Positions 47,844 through 55,125 of a stretch of DNA of 64,000 nt are shown here, in pieces; position 1 is the first letter of the stretch; the number at the start of each line of letters is the position of its first letter. The position numbers and the translations under genes are program-made. Source of the stretch: a virus; the IMG/VR virus record IMGVR_UViG_3300029258_001212, positions 89,541-153,540 of that record. One strand, given 5' to 3'. The notes beneath the pieces are model-generated. The model had not been told where the DNA came from, did not search any database, and saw only the letters and a list, made by a program, of their open reading frames with translations.

Positions 47844-48715
47844 GGGAGCGATTCATCGAAGCGGGGTTCACTCCGAAGTCCATGGAGCTGATGGAGCACT
47901 GCAACCGGGTGGTGGAAGCCTACATGGAGGACGGCCTTCGGCTTACCCTCCGGCAGCTCTACTACCAGCTTGTGAGCGCCAACATCATTCCGAACAAGGA
48001 GCGGTCCTACAAGAACCTGGGCAACCTGGTGAGCAAAGCGCGCCTGGCGGGGCAGCTCGACTGGGATGCGATTGAGGACCGCGTGCGCCAGGCCAAGCGG
48101 GCGCCCGAGTGGGACTCCGCGAGCTCGCTGATGGAGTCCGCCCTGGCATCATTCCGGCTTCCGCGGCTCCAGGGGCAGTGCCACTACGTGGAACTGTGGG
48201 TGGAAAAGGACGCCCTGGCCGGGGTGCTCGAGCCTATCTCCAAGGAGTGCCACATCGTGCTGATGGTCAACCGGGGTTACAGCTCCCAGAGCGCCATGTA
48301 CGAGAGTGCCAAGCGGATCAGCTACCGCATGGACAACCTCGGGTGCGACGACGCCACGATCTTGTACCTCGGGGACTTGGACCCGAGCGGCGAGGACATG
48401 GTGCGGGACATTCAGGACCGCATGGACCTGTTTGGCACCCAGGTGGAGGTGGTCAAGGTGGCCCTCAACATCGACCAGGTGCAGAAGCATCAGCTTCCAC
48501 CGAATCCGGCCAAGCTGTCCGACTCGCGCGCCAGCGCGTTCATCGCCAAGTACGGCCGCGAGAGCTGGGAGGTGGACGCGCTTTCGCCGCGTGAGCTTCG
48601 GGCCATCATCAACGGCGCCATCTGGTCTCGGCTGGACATGGACGCCATGAACGAGATCATTGACCAGGAGAACGAGATCAAGGAGACCCTCCGGAGCGCA
48701 TCCGAGGGACTGTAG
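47840..48715 (+). CDS. Topo VIA/Spo11-like protein (Topo mini-A type)
   Basis: 291 aa. The winged-helix part has RLTLRQLYYQLVSANIIPNK with the candidate catalytic Tyr41/Tyr42, in the RxLYY context typical of Topo VIA and Spo11. The TOPRIM part has ELWVEKDALAGVL with Glu122 and ATILYLGDLDPSGEDMVRD with Asp179-x-Asp181. Length is shorter than Topo VIA, like the stand-alone mini-A proteins described in phages and plasmids. A DNA cleavage/rejoining role is likely; the partner ATPase is unknown, though a GHKL protein lies at 15057. Confidence 0.65.
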   Translation: MRERFIEAGFTPKSMELMEHCNRVVEAYMEDGLRLTLRQLYYQLVSANIIPNKERSYKNLGNLVSKARLAGQLDWDAIEDRVRQAKRAPEWDSASSLMESALASFRLPRLQGQCHYVELWVEKDALAGVLEPISKECHIVLMVNRGYSSQSAMYESAKRISYRMDNLGCDDATILYLGDLDPSGEDMVRDIQDRMDLFGTQVEVVKVALNIDQVQKHQLPPNPAKLSDSRASAFIAKYGRESWEVDALSPRELRAIINGAIWSRLDMDAMNEIIDQENEIKETLRSASEGL

Positions 48716-48755
48716 GCAGCCCAGTGCTGGCCGAATGAATGAAGGGAGACGCACC

Positions 48756-48986
48756 GTGACGACCAATGTGGAACGAGAGCTGGTGAACATGCTGGCCAGT
48801 GAGATGGCGAACGATGTTGACTGGGTTTTCATGAACACCATCTGGCGCTGGCACGATGACACACCCGGGTGGAAGCGATGGGTGGCCAACCGGTGGCCCT
48901 TCCGGTGTCGCAGCATGTGGCTGGGCCGAAGGCTCGGGCTGGGCGAGTGGTGGTGCCCCCCGCGGCCGACAAGGGGCAACGCATGA
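48756..48986 (+). CDS. Small Trp/Arg-rich protein
   Basis: 76 aa; GTG 48756 is chosen because GAAGGGAGACGCACC fits as its ribosome site, better than for ATG 48735. A helical N-terminus (MTTNVERELVNMLASEMAND) and Trp/Arg-rich C-terminus (TPGWKRWVANRWPFRCRSMW). It follows mini-A by a 40-base gap and overlaps the next gene by 4 bases. Unrecognised. Confidence 0.45.
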   Translation: MTTNVERELVNMLASEMANDVDWVFMNTIWRWHDDTPGWKRWVANRWPFRCRSMWLGRRLGLGEWWCPPRPTRGNA

Positions 48987-49171
48987 CCATGAATGGAGAT
49001 GGCCCCAAAGGGCGCGAGATCAAGACGGTACAGGGCGAGCTGGACTTCGATGAGCAGATGGAGCTCGTCCGGGACGGCTGGACCTTTGGCAGCCGGACGC
49101 GCATCCATGGGTGTACCAGGTGGACCTGGTGGCGCCCGAAGCCGGTTGACTCTACCTGTAAACCGGTATAG
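48983..49171 (+). CDS. Small hypothetical protein
   Basis: 62 aa from ATG 48983 (ATGA overlap). DGPKGREIKTVQGELDFDEQ, then Trp-rich basic end (TRWTWWRPKPVDS). No recognisable family. Its 3' end holds the candidate promoter TTGACT. Confidence 0.4.
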   Translation: MTMNGDGPKGREIKTVQGELDFDEQMELVRDGWTFGSRTRIHGCTRWTWWRPKPVDSTCKPV

Positions 49172-49172
49172 C
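49146..49172 (+). promoter_or_regulatory. Weak candidate promoter before the RHH gene
   Basis: TTGACT (49146-49151), 15-base spacer, TATAGC (49167-49172). A 15-base spacing is short, so this is tentative. It precedes a gene with a strong AGAGGAGGCAAC ribosome site. Confidence 0.35.
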
Positions 49173-49195
49173 GTTCTACGGCTAGAGGAGGCAAC

Positions 49196-49387
49196 ATGGC
49201 AGACCGCAAGGCAACACACGTAACCGGCGAGGCGCATGAGCGGCTCCGGGTGCTCAACTTCAAGCGGCGCGTGTCGATCCAGGCGATGATCGATGAAGCC
49301 CTACAGGAATGGCTGGACAAGGCCGAAAGGGCTGGTGATCGTTGGTGGTCCAACCGTTTCCCGGAGGCCCGTGGAAGGGATGCCTGA
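49196..49387 (+). CDS. Ribbon-helix-helix-like DNA-binding protein
   Basis: 63 aa behind AGAGGAGGCAAC. THVTGEAHERLRVLNFKRRV (strand plus helix) and SIQAMIDEALQEWLDKAERA (second helix) have the RHH pattern of Arc/MetJ/CopG regulators. It lies near the mini-A operon with its own weak promoter; a repressor role is plausible. Confidence 0.6.
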   Translation: MADRKATHVTGEAHERLRVLNFKRRVSIQAMIDEALQEWLDKAERAGDRWWSNRFPEARGRDA

Positions 49388-49571
49388 GCGAGGTGCCAGT
49401 CCTGGACAGGTCTACTGGAACCCAACGCTACAGGTGCTGGCTGTGGTCTACCAGGTGGACGGCAAGCGAGTCCGGGCAGCGGGGATCAGGATAAGCCGGC
49501 CGGCCCGGTGGACCGTCAAGCGGTACACCTGGCCAGATGGTGTTCCGTCTACATGGATGCTGCGTAAGTGA
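49380..49571 (+). CDS. Small beta-rich protein, hypothetical
   Basis: 63 aa from ATG 49380. VYWNPTLQVLAVVYQVDGKR, VRAAGIRISRPARWTVKRYT form a beta-hairpin-rich small protein. Starts inside the last codons of the RHH gene. Unrecognised. Confidence 0.4.
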   Translation: MPERGASPGQVYWNPTLQVLAVVYQVDGKRVRAAGIRISRPARWTVKRYTWPDGVPSTWMLRK

Positions 49572-49580
49572 TTGTTTTCA

Positions 49581-49805
49581 ATGGCCCAAATGCAGATTCG
49601 ACATGGGCAGGTGTGGCAGCTCCGTGCCCAGTACCTCGAGGACTGGCCCAGCGACAGGTGCGCGTGGCCCAGGAGGATCCAGATCGTGATGGTGCTCTCC
49701 GGGCTCGAGACCACGGTGGCCCGGGAGGACCTGGACGACGTGATCGGCCCGAAGCTCCAGGTGCCTTGGAGCGTGCTGCGCCAGTTCTACCGGCGCATCG
49801 GCTGA
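49581..49805 (+). CDS. Small protein, hypothetical
   Basis: 74 aa from ATG 49581. QIRHGQVWQLRAQYLEDWPS, RRIQIVMVLSGLETTVARED. The sequence looks compact, with no signature motif. It is the last gene before element E5, whose reverse orientation would place a transcript pointing back over it. Confidence 0.45.
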   Translation: MAQMQIRHGQVWQLRAQYLEDWPSDRCAWPRRIQIVMVLSGLETTVAREDLDDVIGPKLQVPWSVLRQFYRRIG

Positions 49806-49807
49806 GA

Positions 49808-49881
49808 CTTGGCACGGGTGTTGCTTCTTCTTAATTAACCTTATCTCCCTCTGTAGGAGAATAAGAGTCAAGAGGGTGTTC
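49808..49881 (-). promoter_or_regulatory. Recurrent intergenic element, inverted copy E5
   Basis: The only copy on the minus strand: read in that direction it is GAACACCCTCTTGACTCTTA, CTCCTACAGAGGGAG, GATAAGGTTAATTAAGAAG, AAGCAACACCCGTGCCAAG. It keeps the TTGACT and GGTTAATTAAG blocks exactly. If it is a promoter, it points against the only genes here, which would give antisense RNA over the 49196-49805 genes; if an operator, orientation may not matter. The next + gene begins 3 bases beyond its edge. Confidence 0.7.
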
Positions 49882-49883
49882 GG

Positions 49884-50225
49884 ATGCAAGAAACGAAAAC
49901 AGACCTGGAACGGCTGCACGCGGTGGTGAGCGGCGAGACCTGGCGCCGGGGATGCGGAAAGACGTTTGCCCAGTGCCACGCCGTGGCGAGCGCCTTGGAA
50001 CTCGGGGAGCCAGGTGTCCTGGTGGCGGTGCCCCGCTACCAGTGGCTGGAGCACGTGGCCCCGATGCTCGAGGGGATCCTGGTGGAGCGCGGGCTCGGTT
50101 CACCCACCCGGCGGCGCCGGCTCGAGTGGGAGCTCCCCACCGGCCAGACGATTCGCTTCGTGGCGGCGTGGGACGAGGGGCGCATCGTCGGGGATCGCTC
50201 CGCCGTGGTGGAGGTGATGGCGTGA
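49884..50225 (+). CDS. Small P-loop-like protein
   Basis: 113 aa from ATG 49884. The sequence GETWRRGCGKTFAQCHAVAS contains a Walker-A-like RGCGKT preceded by a short strand, but the rest of a helicase or terminase core is missing. GTGA overlap with the next gene. It could be a truncated terminase-like or regulator ATPase. It begins the packaging block. Confidence 0.45.
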   Translation: MQETKTDLERLHAVVSGETWRRGCGKTFAQCHAVASALELGEPGVLVAVPRYQWLEHVAPMLEGILVERGLGSPTRRRRLEWELPTGQTIRFVAAWDEGRIVGDRSAVVEVMA

Positions 50226-50962
50226 GGGACGACCTGGAGCGACAGATCACTCGGTTCCTCAACTGGTGGGATGACCACCTCGAGGAGTGTAGGTTCCCGG
50301 AGGGTGACCAGGAGGAGGCGGTCCCAGGGAGCGACTGGGGTGAGTGCGTCTACCCGGTGACCTACCAGGCGGACCAGCGGGCCCTGGTGGCCCAGCTCTG
50401 CGAGGCGGGGTGCTGCACTTCTGCCTTCGAGCTGGACGGCTTGGTGGAGGCTCTCCGCGAGCTGATGGGGCGCGTGGCACCCGAGCCGTTGCCCCCGGAC
50501 AATGATCGGCTATTCCGGCTTTCGGAGGACGATTACAAGGTGTGGGAGGCAGAGTTCGCCAAGGCTAATCCCGACGCATTCCATGAGGACGCCAGGGGCC
50601 CCGGGGACTGGGAGCGTATCAAGGCAGAGCGCCAGGAGCCCCCCGATGGGGCGCGCAGTGCCGGCCAGCTCCCCGGGGAGTCGAATCCGTTTTGGGTGGA
50701 GCTCCTGGGGCACCTGACAAATCGGGAGCGGGTGGTGCTTTGGAACGTGTACCGTCTGTCGTCGCCCCCAGTGAAACATCGGGTCCCGAAGGTGCAGCTT
50801 ACGAGGGAGATGGAGCACTACATGAGCCGGCAGACGTGCGAGCGCGCGGTGCGGATGCTTCGGCGCCGCGGGATGCTCTGGGAGCACGAGGGCCTCATTC
50901 ACCTCACCGAGAGCGGTGCCATCGTGGTCACCAAGATGACAGAGGATTGGAGGACGGGATGA
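50222..50962 (+). CDS. Hypothetical protein with winged-helix-like C-terminus
   Basis: 246 aa from GTG 50222. An acidic helical N-terminus (RQITRFLNWWDDHLEECRFP), a middle with SEDDYKVWEAEFAKANP, and a C-terminal helix-turn-helix (YMSRQTCERAVRMLRRRGML) with a wing (WEHEGLIHLTESGAIVV). In the gene order before terL, a small terminase subunit or regulator could sit here, but no identification is possible by eye. Confidence 0.45.
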   Translation: MRDDLERQITRFLNWWDDHLEECRFPEGDQEEAVPGSDWGECVYPVTYQADQRALVAQLCEAGCCTSAFELDGLVEALRELMGRVAPEPLPPDNDRLFRLSEDDYKVWEAEFAKANPDAFHEDARGPGDWERIKAERQEPPDGARSAGQLPGESNPFWVELLGHLTNRERVVLWNVYRLSSPPVKHRVPKVQLTREMEHYMSRQTCERAVRMLRRRGMLWEHEGLIHLTESGAIVVTKMTEDWRTG

Positions 50963-51246
50963 TCGGATTCGAGTACAGCGAGGTTCCGTACCACAGCCAT
51001 GACTGCGAGGCGTGCGCTTTCCTCGGGTCCGTGGAGATGGCGCCGGGGAAGTGGATCGACTACTACACGTGTCCGAACGGTCCTGGCCGGACGTACATCG
51101 CCAGGTTCGGCTCCGAGGGGCCCGACTACACCAGCATGAATGCGATGATGTTGTCGGACCTGGACATGATTCCAGCGGACCCCCTCCTGGCGATGCTCTG
51201 GCTCCTGTGGTCGCGGGACGATGCGGCGATGAGGCTGGGCAGGTGA
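50959..51246 (+). CDS. HDCxACxFLG-type conserved phage protein, paralogue B
   Basis: 95 aa with ATGA overlap. HDCEACAFLGSVEMAPGKWI, DYYTCPNGPGRTYIARFGSE and PDYTSMN match the first domain of the 37738 gene (HDCPACVFLG, YLC, YTARFG). The three Cys suggest a bound metal. Function unknown; two copies in one phage suggest useful divergence. Confidence 0.55.
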   Translation: MIGFEYSEVPYHSHDCEACAFLGSVEMAPGKWIDYYTCPNGPGRTYIARFGSEGPDYTSMNAMMLSDLDMIPADPLLAMLWLLWSRDDAAMRLGR

Positions 51247-51455
51247 GCGTGGCGTGCCTGTTCATCGGTGTGGTGCTGGGCGGCCTGGTGGTTCATCTGT
51301 GCCACTGGCTTCGCCAGCGGGAGCACGTGACCGATGAGGGCGACGTGGTTCTTCCGGCCGGGGTGGAGGTACGGGACCGTGAGGGCAGAGTGTTCACGGT
51401 TACCGTTGACCACCACCTCGGGGCGCGGGACACTAGAACACCGGAGGACCGCTAG
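51243..51455 (+). CDS. Small membrane protein with beta-strand tail
   Basis: 70 aa from GTG 51243. One membrane segment (VACLFIGVVLGGLVVHLCHW) is followed by PAGVEVRDREGRVFTVTVDH. Directly precedes the terminase gene. Function unknown. Confidence 0.45.
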   Translation: MSVACLFIGVVLGGLVVHLCHWLRQREHVTDEGDVVLPAGVEVRDREGRVFTVTVDHHLGARDTRTPEDR

Positions 51456-53519
51456 ATGCTGAAGCGCCAGGACGGCCGTGCCCGAAGTGAAATCATCCCC
51501 GAGGAGGAGCTCGCGCTACTCGAGGAGGAGCTCAAGTCCCTTGACGTGAATGAGCGCGAGGCGCTGATTCGGCTGGTCGAGGAGCACATGGCGGCCGATG
51601 GCGCGGAGGTGGTCCAGGAATTCGCCGCGTTGGACGAGTCCATGTATGACCGTCATTGCGTGGACATTGATACCTTCCTGCGAGACGAGTATTTCCTGGG
51701 GCACATCGGCAAGACGCTGTATCCGTGCTGGCAGAGAGATCTCCGAGAGCTGTTTGCCGGGGACTACCATGAGGCGATCATTTCCGGATCCATCGGGTGC
51801 GGCAAAAACACGTTCGCCTCGGTGGCCCTCTGCTACATGATCTACCAGATGAGCTGCCTGCGAGATCCACAGGCGGTGTTCGGTCTCGAAAAGGGTTCTG
51901 AGATCGCGTTCTGTTGTATTTCGGTGAACGAGAAGCTGGCGCGCCGGGCGGTGTTCGGGGGCATCAAAACGAAGATCATGAGCTCCCGGTATTTCATGGA
52001 CGAGTTTCCATACCGGCCCACCCTGTCCGAGCTCCGTTTTCCGAACAACATCTGGGTGGCGGCGAGCTCCTCGAGCATGAGCTCCGCGCTTTCGCTCAAC
52101 ACGTTCGGCGGGATCTTGGACGAGGTGAATTTCTTTCAGAGCACACCCCCGCGCGTGAGCAAGATCCGCTACGGGGCCAAGCGCCGGGAGCGCCACAGCC
52201 ACGCGGAGACCTTGTACCAGATGATCCTCCGCCGGATGAAGTCTCGCTACAGCCGAAGCGGGAAGCTCCCTGGCGTGCTGATGATGATCAGCTCCAAGTC
52301 CCACACCGATGCGTTCACCGAGCGGCGGATCGCGGCCAGCGCCACGGACCCGAGCATCCTGGTGCGGGAGTACGCATTGTGGGAGGCGAAGCCTGGCCAC
52401 CTGTTTTCCGAGGAGACCTTCAGTGTATTCGTGGGTAACGAGCGCCTACAAAGTCGGCTGATCTCCAGGGATGAGGAGCGCGTCCGGCTACAGGACTGCA
52501 TCGACAACGATCCGGACTACGATGGGTGCCGGATCGTCCAGGTGCCGATTGACTTCAGGCGGGACTTCGAGGAGGACCTGGACAGCGCCCTACAGGACCT
52601 GGCCGGCGTGGCCACCGTGAGCATCAGCCCATTCATTCAACGGCGCGAGACCCTGTACGATGCCATTGACGAGACGCGCGGCCATCCGATGGCCACCCTC
52701 GAGTGGAATCCCCAGACACTGGCAAAGGTGGACTGGCGCCAGCTCACACGGATGTACTCGAGCAAGGACAGCCAGGGCAACGTGAGCCAATTCGAGGGGC
52801 CCATCGTGAACCCGGAGGCCCCGCGGCACCTGCACCTGGACACCTCGCTGAATCATGATGCCACTGGGCTCGCCATCGGCCACGTGGCCGGGACTGTCCA
52901 GGTGGAGCGGCGCGACGATGACGGCGTGGTCTTCGTGGAGGACGCGCCGGAGATCTACATCGACTTCCTGTTGAGGATCGTTCCTCCGCCCGGGGATGAC
53001 ATTATCCTCGCGGACATTAGGACGCTGATCTATTCGTTCATGGACCACGGATACCAGTTCGCCCTGGCCACCACGGACCAGTACCAGTCTGCGGAGATGC
53101 GCCAGTACCTCGAGCTCCAGCGCGGGGTGGAAACGAAGCTCCAATCCATGGACCGGACACTGGACCCCTACATGGAGCTCAGGGCTGCGTTCTACGAGGG
53201 GCGGATGAATATGTACGCCTACGAGCCGTTCCTCCGCGAGATGCAGCGCGTGGTCCATGACAAGGTGCGCCAGAAAGTGGACCACCTCGAGGGCGAGTCC
53301 AAGGACGTTTCCGATGCGGTGGCCGGCGTGGCATTCACGCTGTCCAGGGATCAGGCTCTGATGCCCATTCCGCTCAAGATGGGGATCTCCACCTGGGAGG
53401 ACGTGTCCATGCCAGACGAGTGGCTCCGCAAGGACTACGCTCTGGAAAAGGGGAAGGAAGAGGGACCGGTCAAGCGTGGGCCGGGTCAACACCATTGGCT
53501 GATGCCACTATCGGGATAA
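51456..53519 (+). CDS. terL: Terminase large subunit
   Basis: 687 aa from ATG 51456 (GGAGGACCGCTAG as ribosome site). The ATPase half has a Walker A variant GSIGCGKN (111-118) and Walker B ILDEVNF with Asp222/Glu223, then WVAASSSSMSSALSLNTFGG upstream. The nuclease half has HLDTSLNHDATGLAIGH (first Asp near 461) and later SKDVSDAVAGVAF (last acidic residue). It cuts and pumps concatemeric DNA into proheads. The N-terminal extension of about 80 residues is acidic and helical. Small subunit not identified with certainty. Confidence 0.8.
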   Translation: MLKRQDGRARSEIIPEEELALLEEELKSLDVNEREALIRLVEEHMAADGAEVVQEFAALDESMYDRHCVDIDTFLRDEYFLGHIGKTLYPCWQRDLRELFAGDYHEAIISGSIGCGKNTFASVALCYMIYQMSCLRDPQAVFGLEKGSEIAFCCISVNEKLARRAVFGGIKTKIMSSRYFMDEFPYRPTLSELRFPNNIWVAASSSSMSSALSLNTFGGILDEVNFFQSTPPRVSKIRYGAKRRERHSHAETLYQMILRRMKSRYSRSGKLPGVLMMISSKSHTDAFTERRIAASATDPSILVREYALWEAKPGHLFSEETFSVFVGNERLQSRLISRDEERVRLQDCIDNDPDYDGCRIVQVPIDFRRDFEEDLDSALQDLAGVATVSISPFIQRRETLYDAIDETRGHPMATLEWNPQTLAKVDWRQLTRMYSSKDSQGNVSQFEGPIVNPEAPRHLHLDTSLNHDATGLAIGHVAGTVQVERRDDDGVVFVEDAPEIYIDFLLRIVPPPGDDIILADIRTLIYSFMDHGYQFALATTDQYQSAEMRQYLELQRGVETKLQSMDRTLDPYMELRAAFYEGRMNMYAYEPFLREMQRVVHDKVRQKVDHLEGESKDVSDAVAGVAFTLSRDQALMPIPLKMGISTWEDVSMPDEWLRKDYALEKGKEEGPVKRGPGQHHWLMPLSG

Positions 53520-53595
53520 CCGCGTGATGCGCGGCTGGTGAGAGCGATGAAAACGATGAGAACACTGGCACCGATTGGAGCGGGGGAGGGGAAAC

Positions 53596-53889
53596 ATGGA
53601 GTCGAAAGAAGTGTCCAGGGCCGACTACTCACGGTTGGCTGTTGCTATGGGCTACATCTGCACCGAGCTCAAGGGGAGGTGCAGCCCGGAAGCATTCCGC
53701 GAGATCTGTGGACTGGTGGGGCGCCTGGCGGGCGAGCGTGGGATGCAGGAGCTACGTCACATTGGATTCGCCTTCAGTGGCCTGTACGATCTGTTCAGAC
53801 CACCGATGGATCCAGGAGGGGTGTTCGATGAGCCGGAGCGACGATCCAGTGGAGATCTACGTGGAGGAAGTGCTGGCCGATACGGATGA
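53596..53889 (+). CDS. Small helical protein, hypothetical
   Basis: 97 aa from ATG 53596 behind GGGGGAGGGGAAAC. YSRLAVAMGYICTELKGRCS, FREICGLVGRLAGERGMQEL, HIGFAFSGLYDLFRPP. The C-terminal 20 residues overlap the next gene and are Gly/Arg-rich, so only the first 75 residues look selected. The 76-base gap before it shows a CCGCG...CGCGG hairpin without T-run. No family recognised. Confidence 0.45.
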   Translation: MESKEVSRADYSRLAVAMGYICTELKGRCSPEAFREICGLVGRLAGERGMQELRHIGFAFSGLYDLFRPPMDPGGVFDEPERRSSGDLRGGSAGRYG

Positions 53890-54031
53890 GGCGATCCTGT
53901 GCCTGGTGGACGGCGACACCGAGGCGTGGATTCCGAGGAGCCAGCTCCTCTACACCGAGGTGGAAGAGGAAGGCGACAGCGGCAACATCGAAATCCCCGA
54001 GTGGCTCGCCATCGACCGGGAGCTGATATGA
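53828..54031 (+). CDS. Small acidic beta-rich protein
   Basis: 67 aa from ATG 53828. VEIYVEEVLADTDEAILCLV, DGDTEAWIPRSQLLYTEVEE resembles a small acidic SH3-like strand protein. It overlaps the previous gene by 62 bases and the next by 4. Function unknown. Confidence 0.5.
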   Translation: MSRSDDPVEIYVEEVLADTDEAILCLVDGDTEAWIPRSQLLYTEVEEEGDSGNIEIPEWLAIDRELI

Positions 54032-54420
54032 GCCATAGGTGGAAAGGAAGGGAGCTCCCACCTCCGCCCAGCGATGATGCTCTGGGCTCACCAGAGCAGC
54101 TCAGGTTTGTCCATGTGGGCACCCTCGAGTGGAGCACCCTGTCCGGAGAGGCATTCGGGCCGGTTTTCGAGGCGGCCAAGGCCGTATTCGAGCAGACCCC
54201 TGGGGCAGTGAGCCGGCTGGACGTGGACGTGAAGTATGGACGCGATGATCTGATCACCCAGTTCCCGGATGGCTCCAGGGGCTTCGGTGAGAGGACGGTT
54301 GTGGAGCTGAATCTGGTGCAGCCACGGCTCCACGTGTACCGCGTACAGCGAGGCGCCCAGGTGCTCGGGCTGGTGTATCTGAACCGGGGCGTCGGGCTCC
54401 TGGGAGGCATCGGTGAGTAG
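54028..54420 (+). CDS. Hypothetical protein
   Basis: 130 aa, ATGA overlap. SPEQLRFVHVGTLEWSTLSG, EAAKAVFEQTPGAVSRLDVD, YGRDDLITQFPDGSRGFGER. It looks globular alpha/beta. It overlaps the next gene by 8 bases. Unrecognised family. Confidence 0.5.
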   Translation: MSHRWKGRELPPPPSDDALGSPEQLRFVHVGTLEWSTLSGEAFGPVFEAAKAVFEQTPGAVSRLDVDVKYGRDDLITQFPDGSRGFGERTVVELNLVQPRLHVYRVQRGAQVLGLVYLNRGVGLLGGIGE

Positions 54421-54718
54421 CGACGACGGGCAGCCCATTGTGGTGATCGGCCAACGCGGAAGAGACGGTGGCGTGCGCCTCGAGGGGCGCGACTGGCACA
54501 TGGTTTACCACCAGGGCCGTGGTGACCCGTCTCCGCGGGAGATGGCCCTGAAGGTGGAGTGGCTGGTGATGCGCCATGCCCAGATGCGGATGGAGAGGGC
54601 GGCCGATGAGGCCCGAGAGTGCAGGCGCGAGAGCGAAGCGAAGCGCCAGGCGGACCTGATCGATGCCCTTTTGGAGCACATTGCCAGCGAGCAAGCTGGG
54701 GAAGGGGTGCCCTACTGA
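54413..54718 (+). CDS. Helical protein, hypothetical
   Basis: 101 aa from GTG 54413. A short strand (PIVVIGQRGRDGGVRLEGRD) and a long charged helix (ARECRRESEAKRQADLIDAL). TGATG overlaps the next gene. Unrecognised. Confidence 0.45.
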   Translation: MSSDDGQPIVVIGQRGRDGGVRLEGRDWHMVYHQGRGDPSPREMALKVEWLVMRHAQMRMERAADEARECRRESEAKRQADLIDALLEHIASEQAGEGVPY

Positions 54719-54843
54719 TGTTCCTGGACGACTTTGTGCTCGAGGTGGTGCGGGTGGCGGTGGGCGCTCCCGAGTGGACAGCTCCAGGGATGTTTCTCCT
54801 GTGGCTCCTGTTGCACCGGGGGCAGGCAGAGAGCGGCGAGTAG
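54718..54843 (+). CDS. Small membrane-like peptide
   Basis: 41 aa. FVLEVVRVAVGAPEWTAPGM, FLLWLLLHRG. A hydrophobic run sits near the middle. It overlaps the upstream stop. Too small for a confident call; possibly a membrane-active peptide. Confidence 0.4.
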   Translation: MFLDDFVLEVVRVAVGAPEWTAPGMFLLWLLLHRGQAESGE

Positions 54844-54856
54844 ACCGCTATGATGG

Positions 54857-54872
54857 CCCGGCCCGAGCCGGG
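54857..54872 (+). promoter_or_regulatory. CCCGGC-CCGA-GCCGGG hairpin before a ribosome site
   Basis: A perfect 6-bp stem with a 4-base loop; the Shine-Dalgarno GATTGGAGGCGAAG for the 54889 gene follows within 3 bases. No T-run, so an RNA stabiliser or weak terminator. TATGAT lies just upstream (54850-54855) and may be a -10. Confidence 0.45.
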
Positions 54873-54888
54873 ATGATTGGAGGCGAAG

Positions 54889-55125
54889 ATGGATCCTGAT
54901 AAGCCACGGCGACAGTCGTGGGAGTACCGCACCGAAGAGTACGCAGCGGAAAACGAGACCAGCTTGGGGATGTGGCTGTCCAGCCGTGGTCGTGAGGGCT
55001 GGGAGCTGGTGACCATGATTCACCATGTGTCCGGCCCGCACCTTTACACGGCCGTGTTCAAGCGCCCTGGGCTCACGCCTCCGGCGAAGCCGGGCAAGCC
55101 GAAGCCCAAGGGAGGCAAGCGATGA
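54889..55125 (+). CDS. DUF4177-like small protein
   Basis: 78 aa from ATG 54889. WEYRTEEYAAENETSLGMWL, SSRGREGWELVTMIHHVSGP, YTAVFKRP matches the DUF4177 pattern (WEYxxxxY...L...GxEGWELVxxxxxxYxxxFKRP). The C-terminus is Lys/Pro-rich. Function unknown in the family. Confidence 0.6.
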   Translation: MDPDKPRRQSWEYRTEEYAAENETSLGMWLSSRGREGWELVTMIHHVSGPHLYTAVFKRPGLTPPAKPGKPKPKGGKR

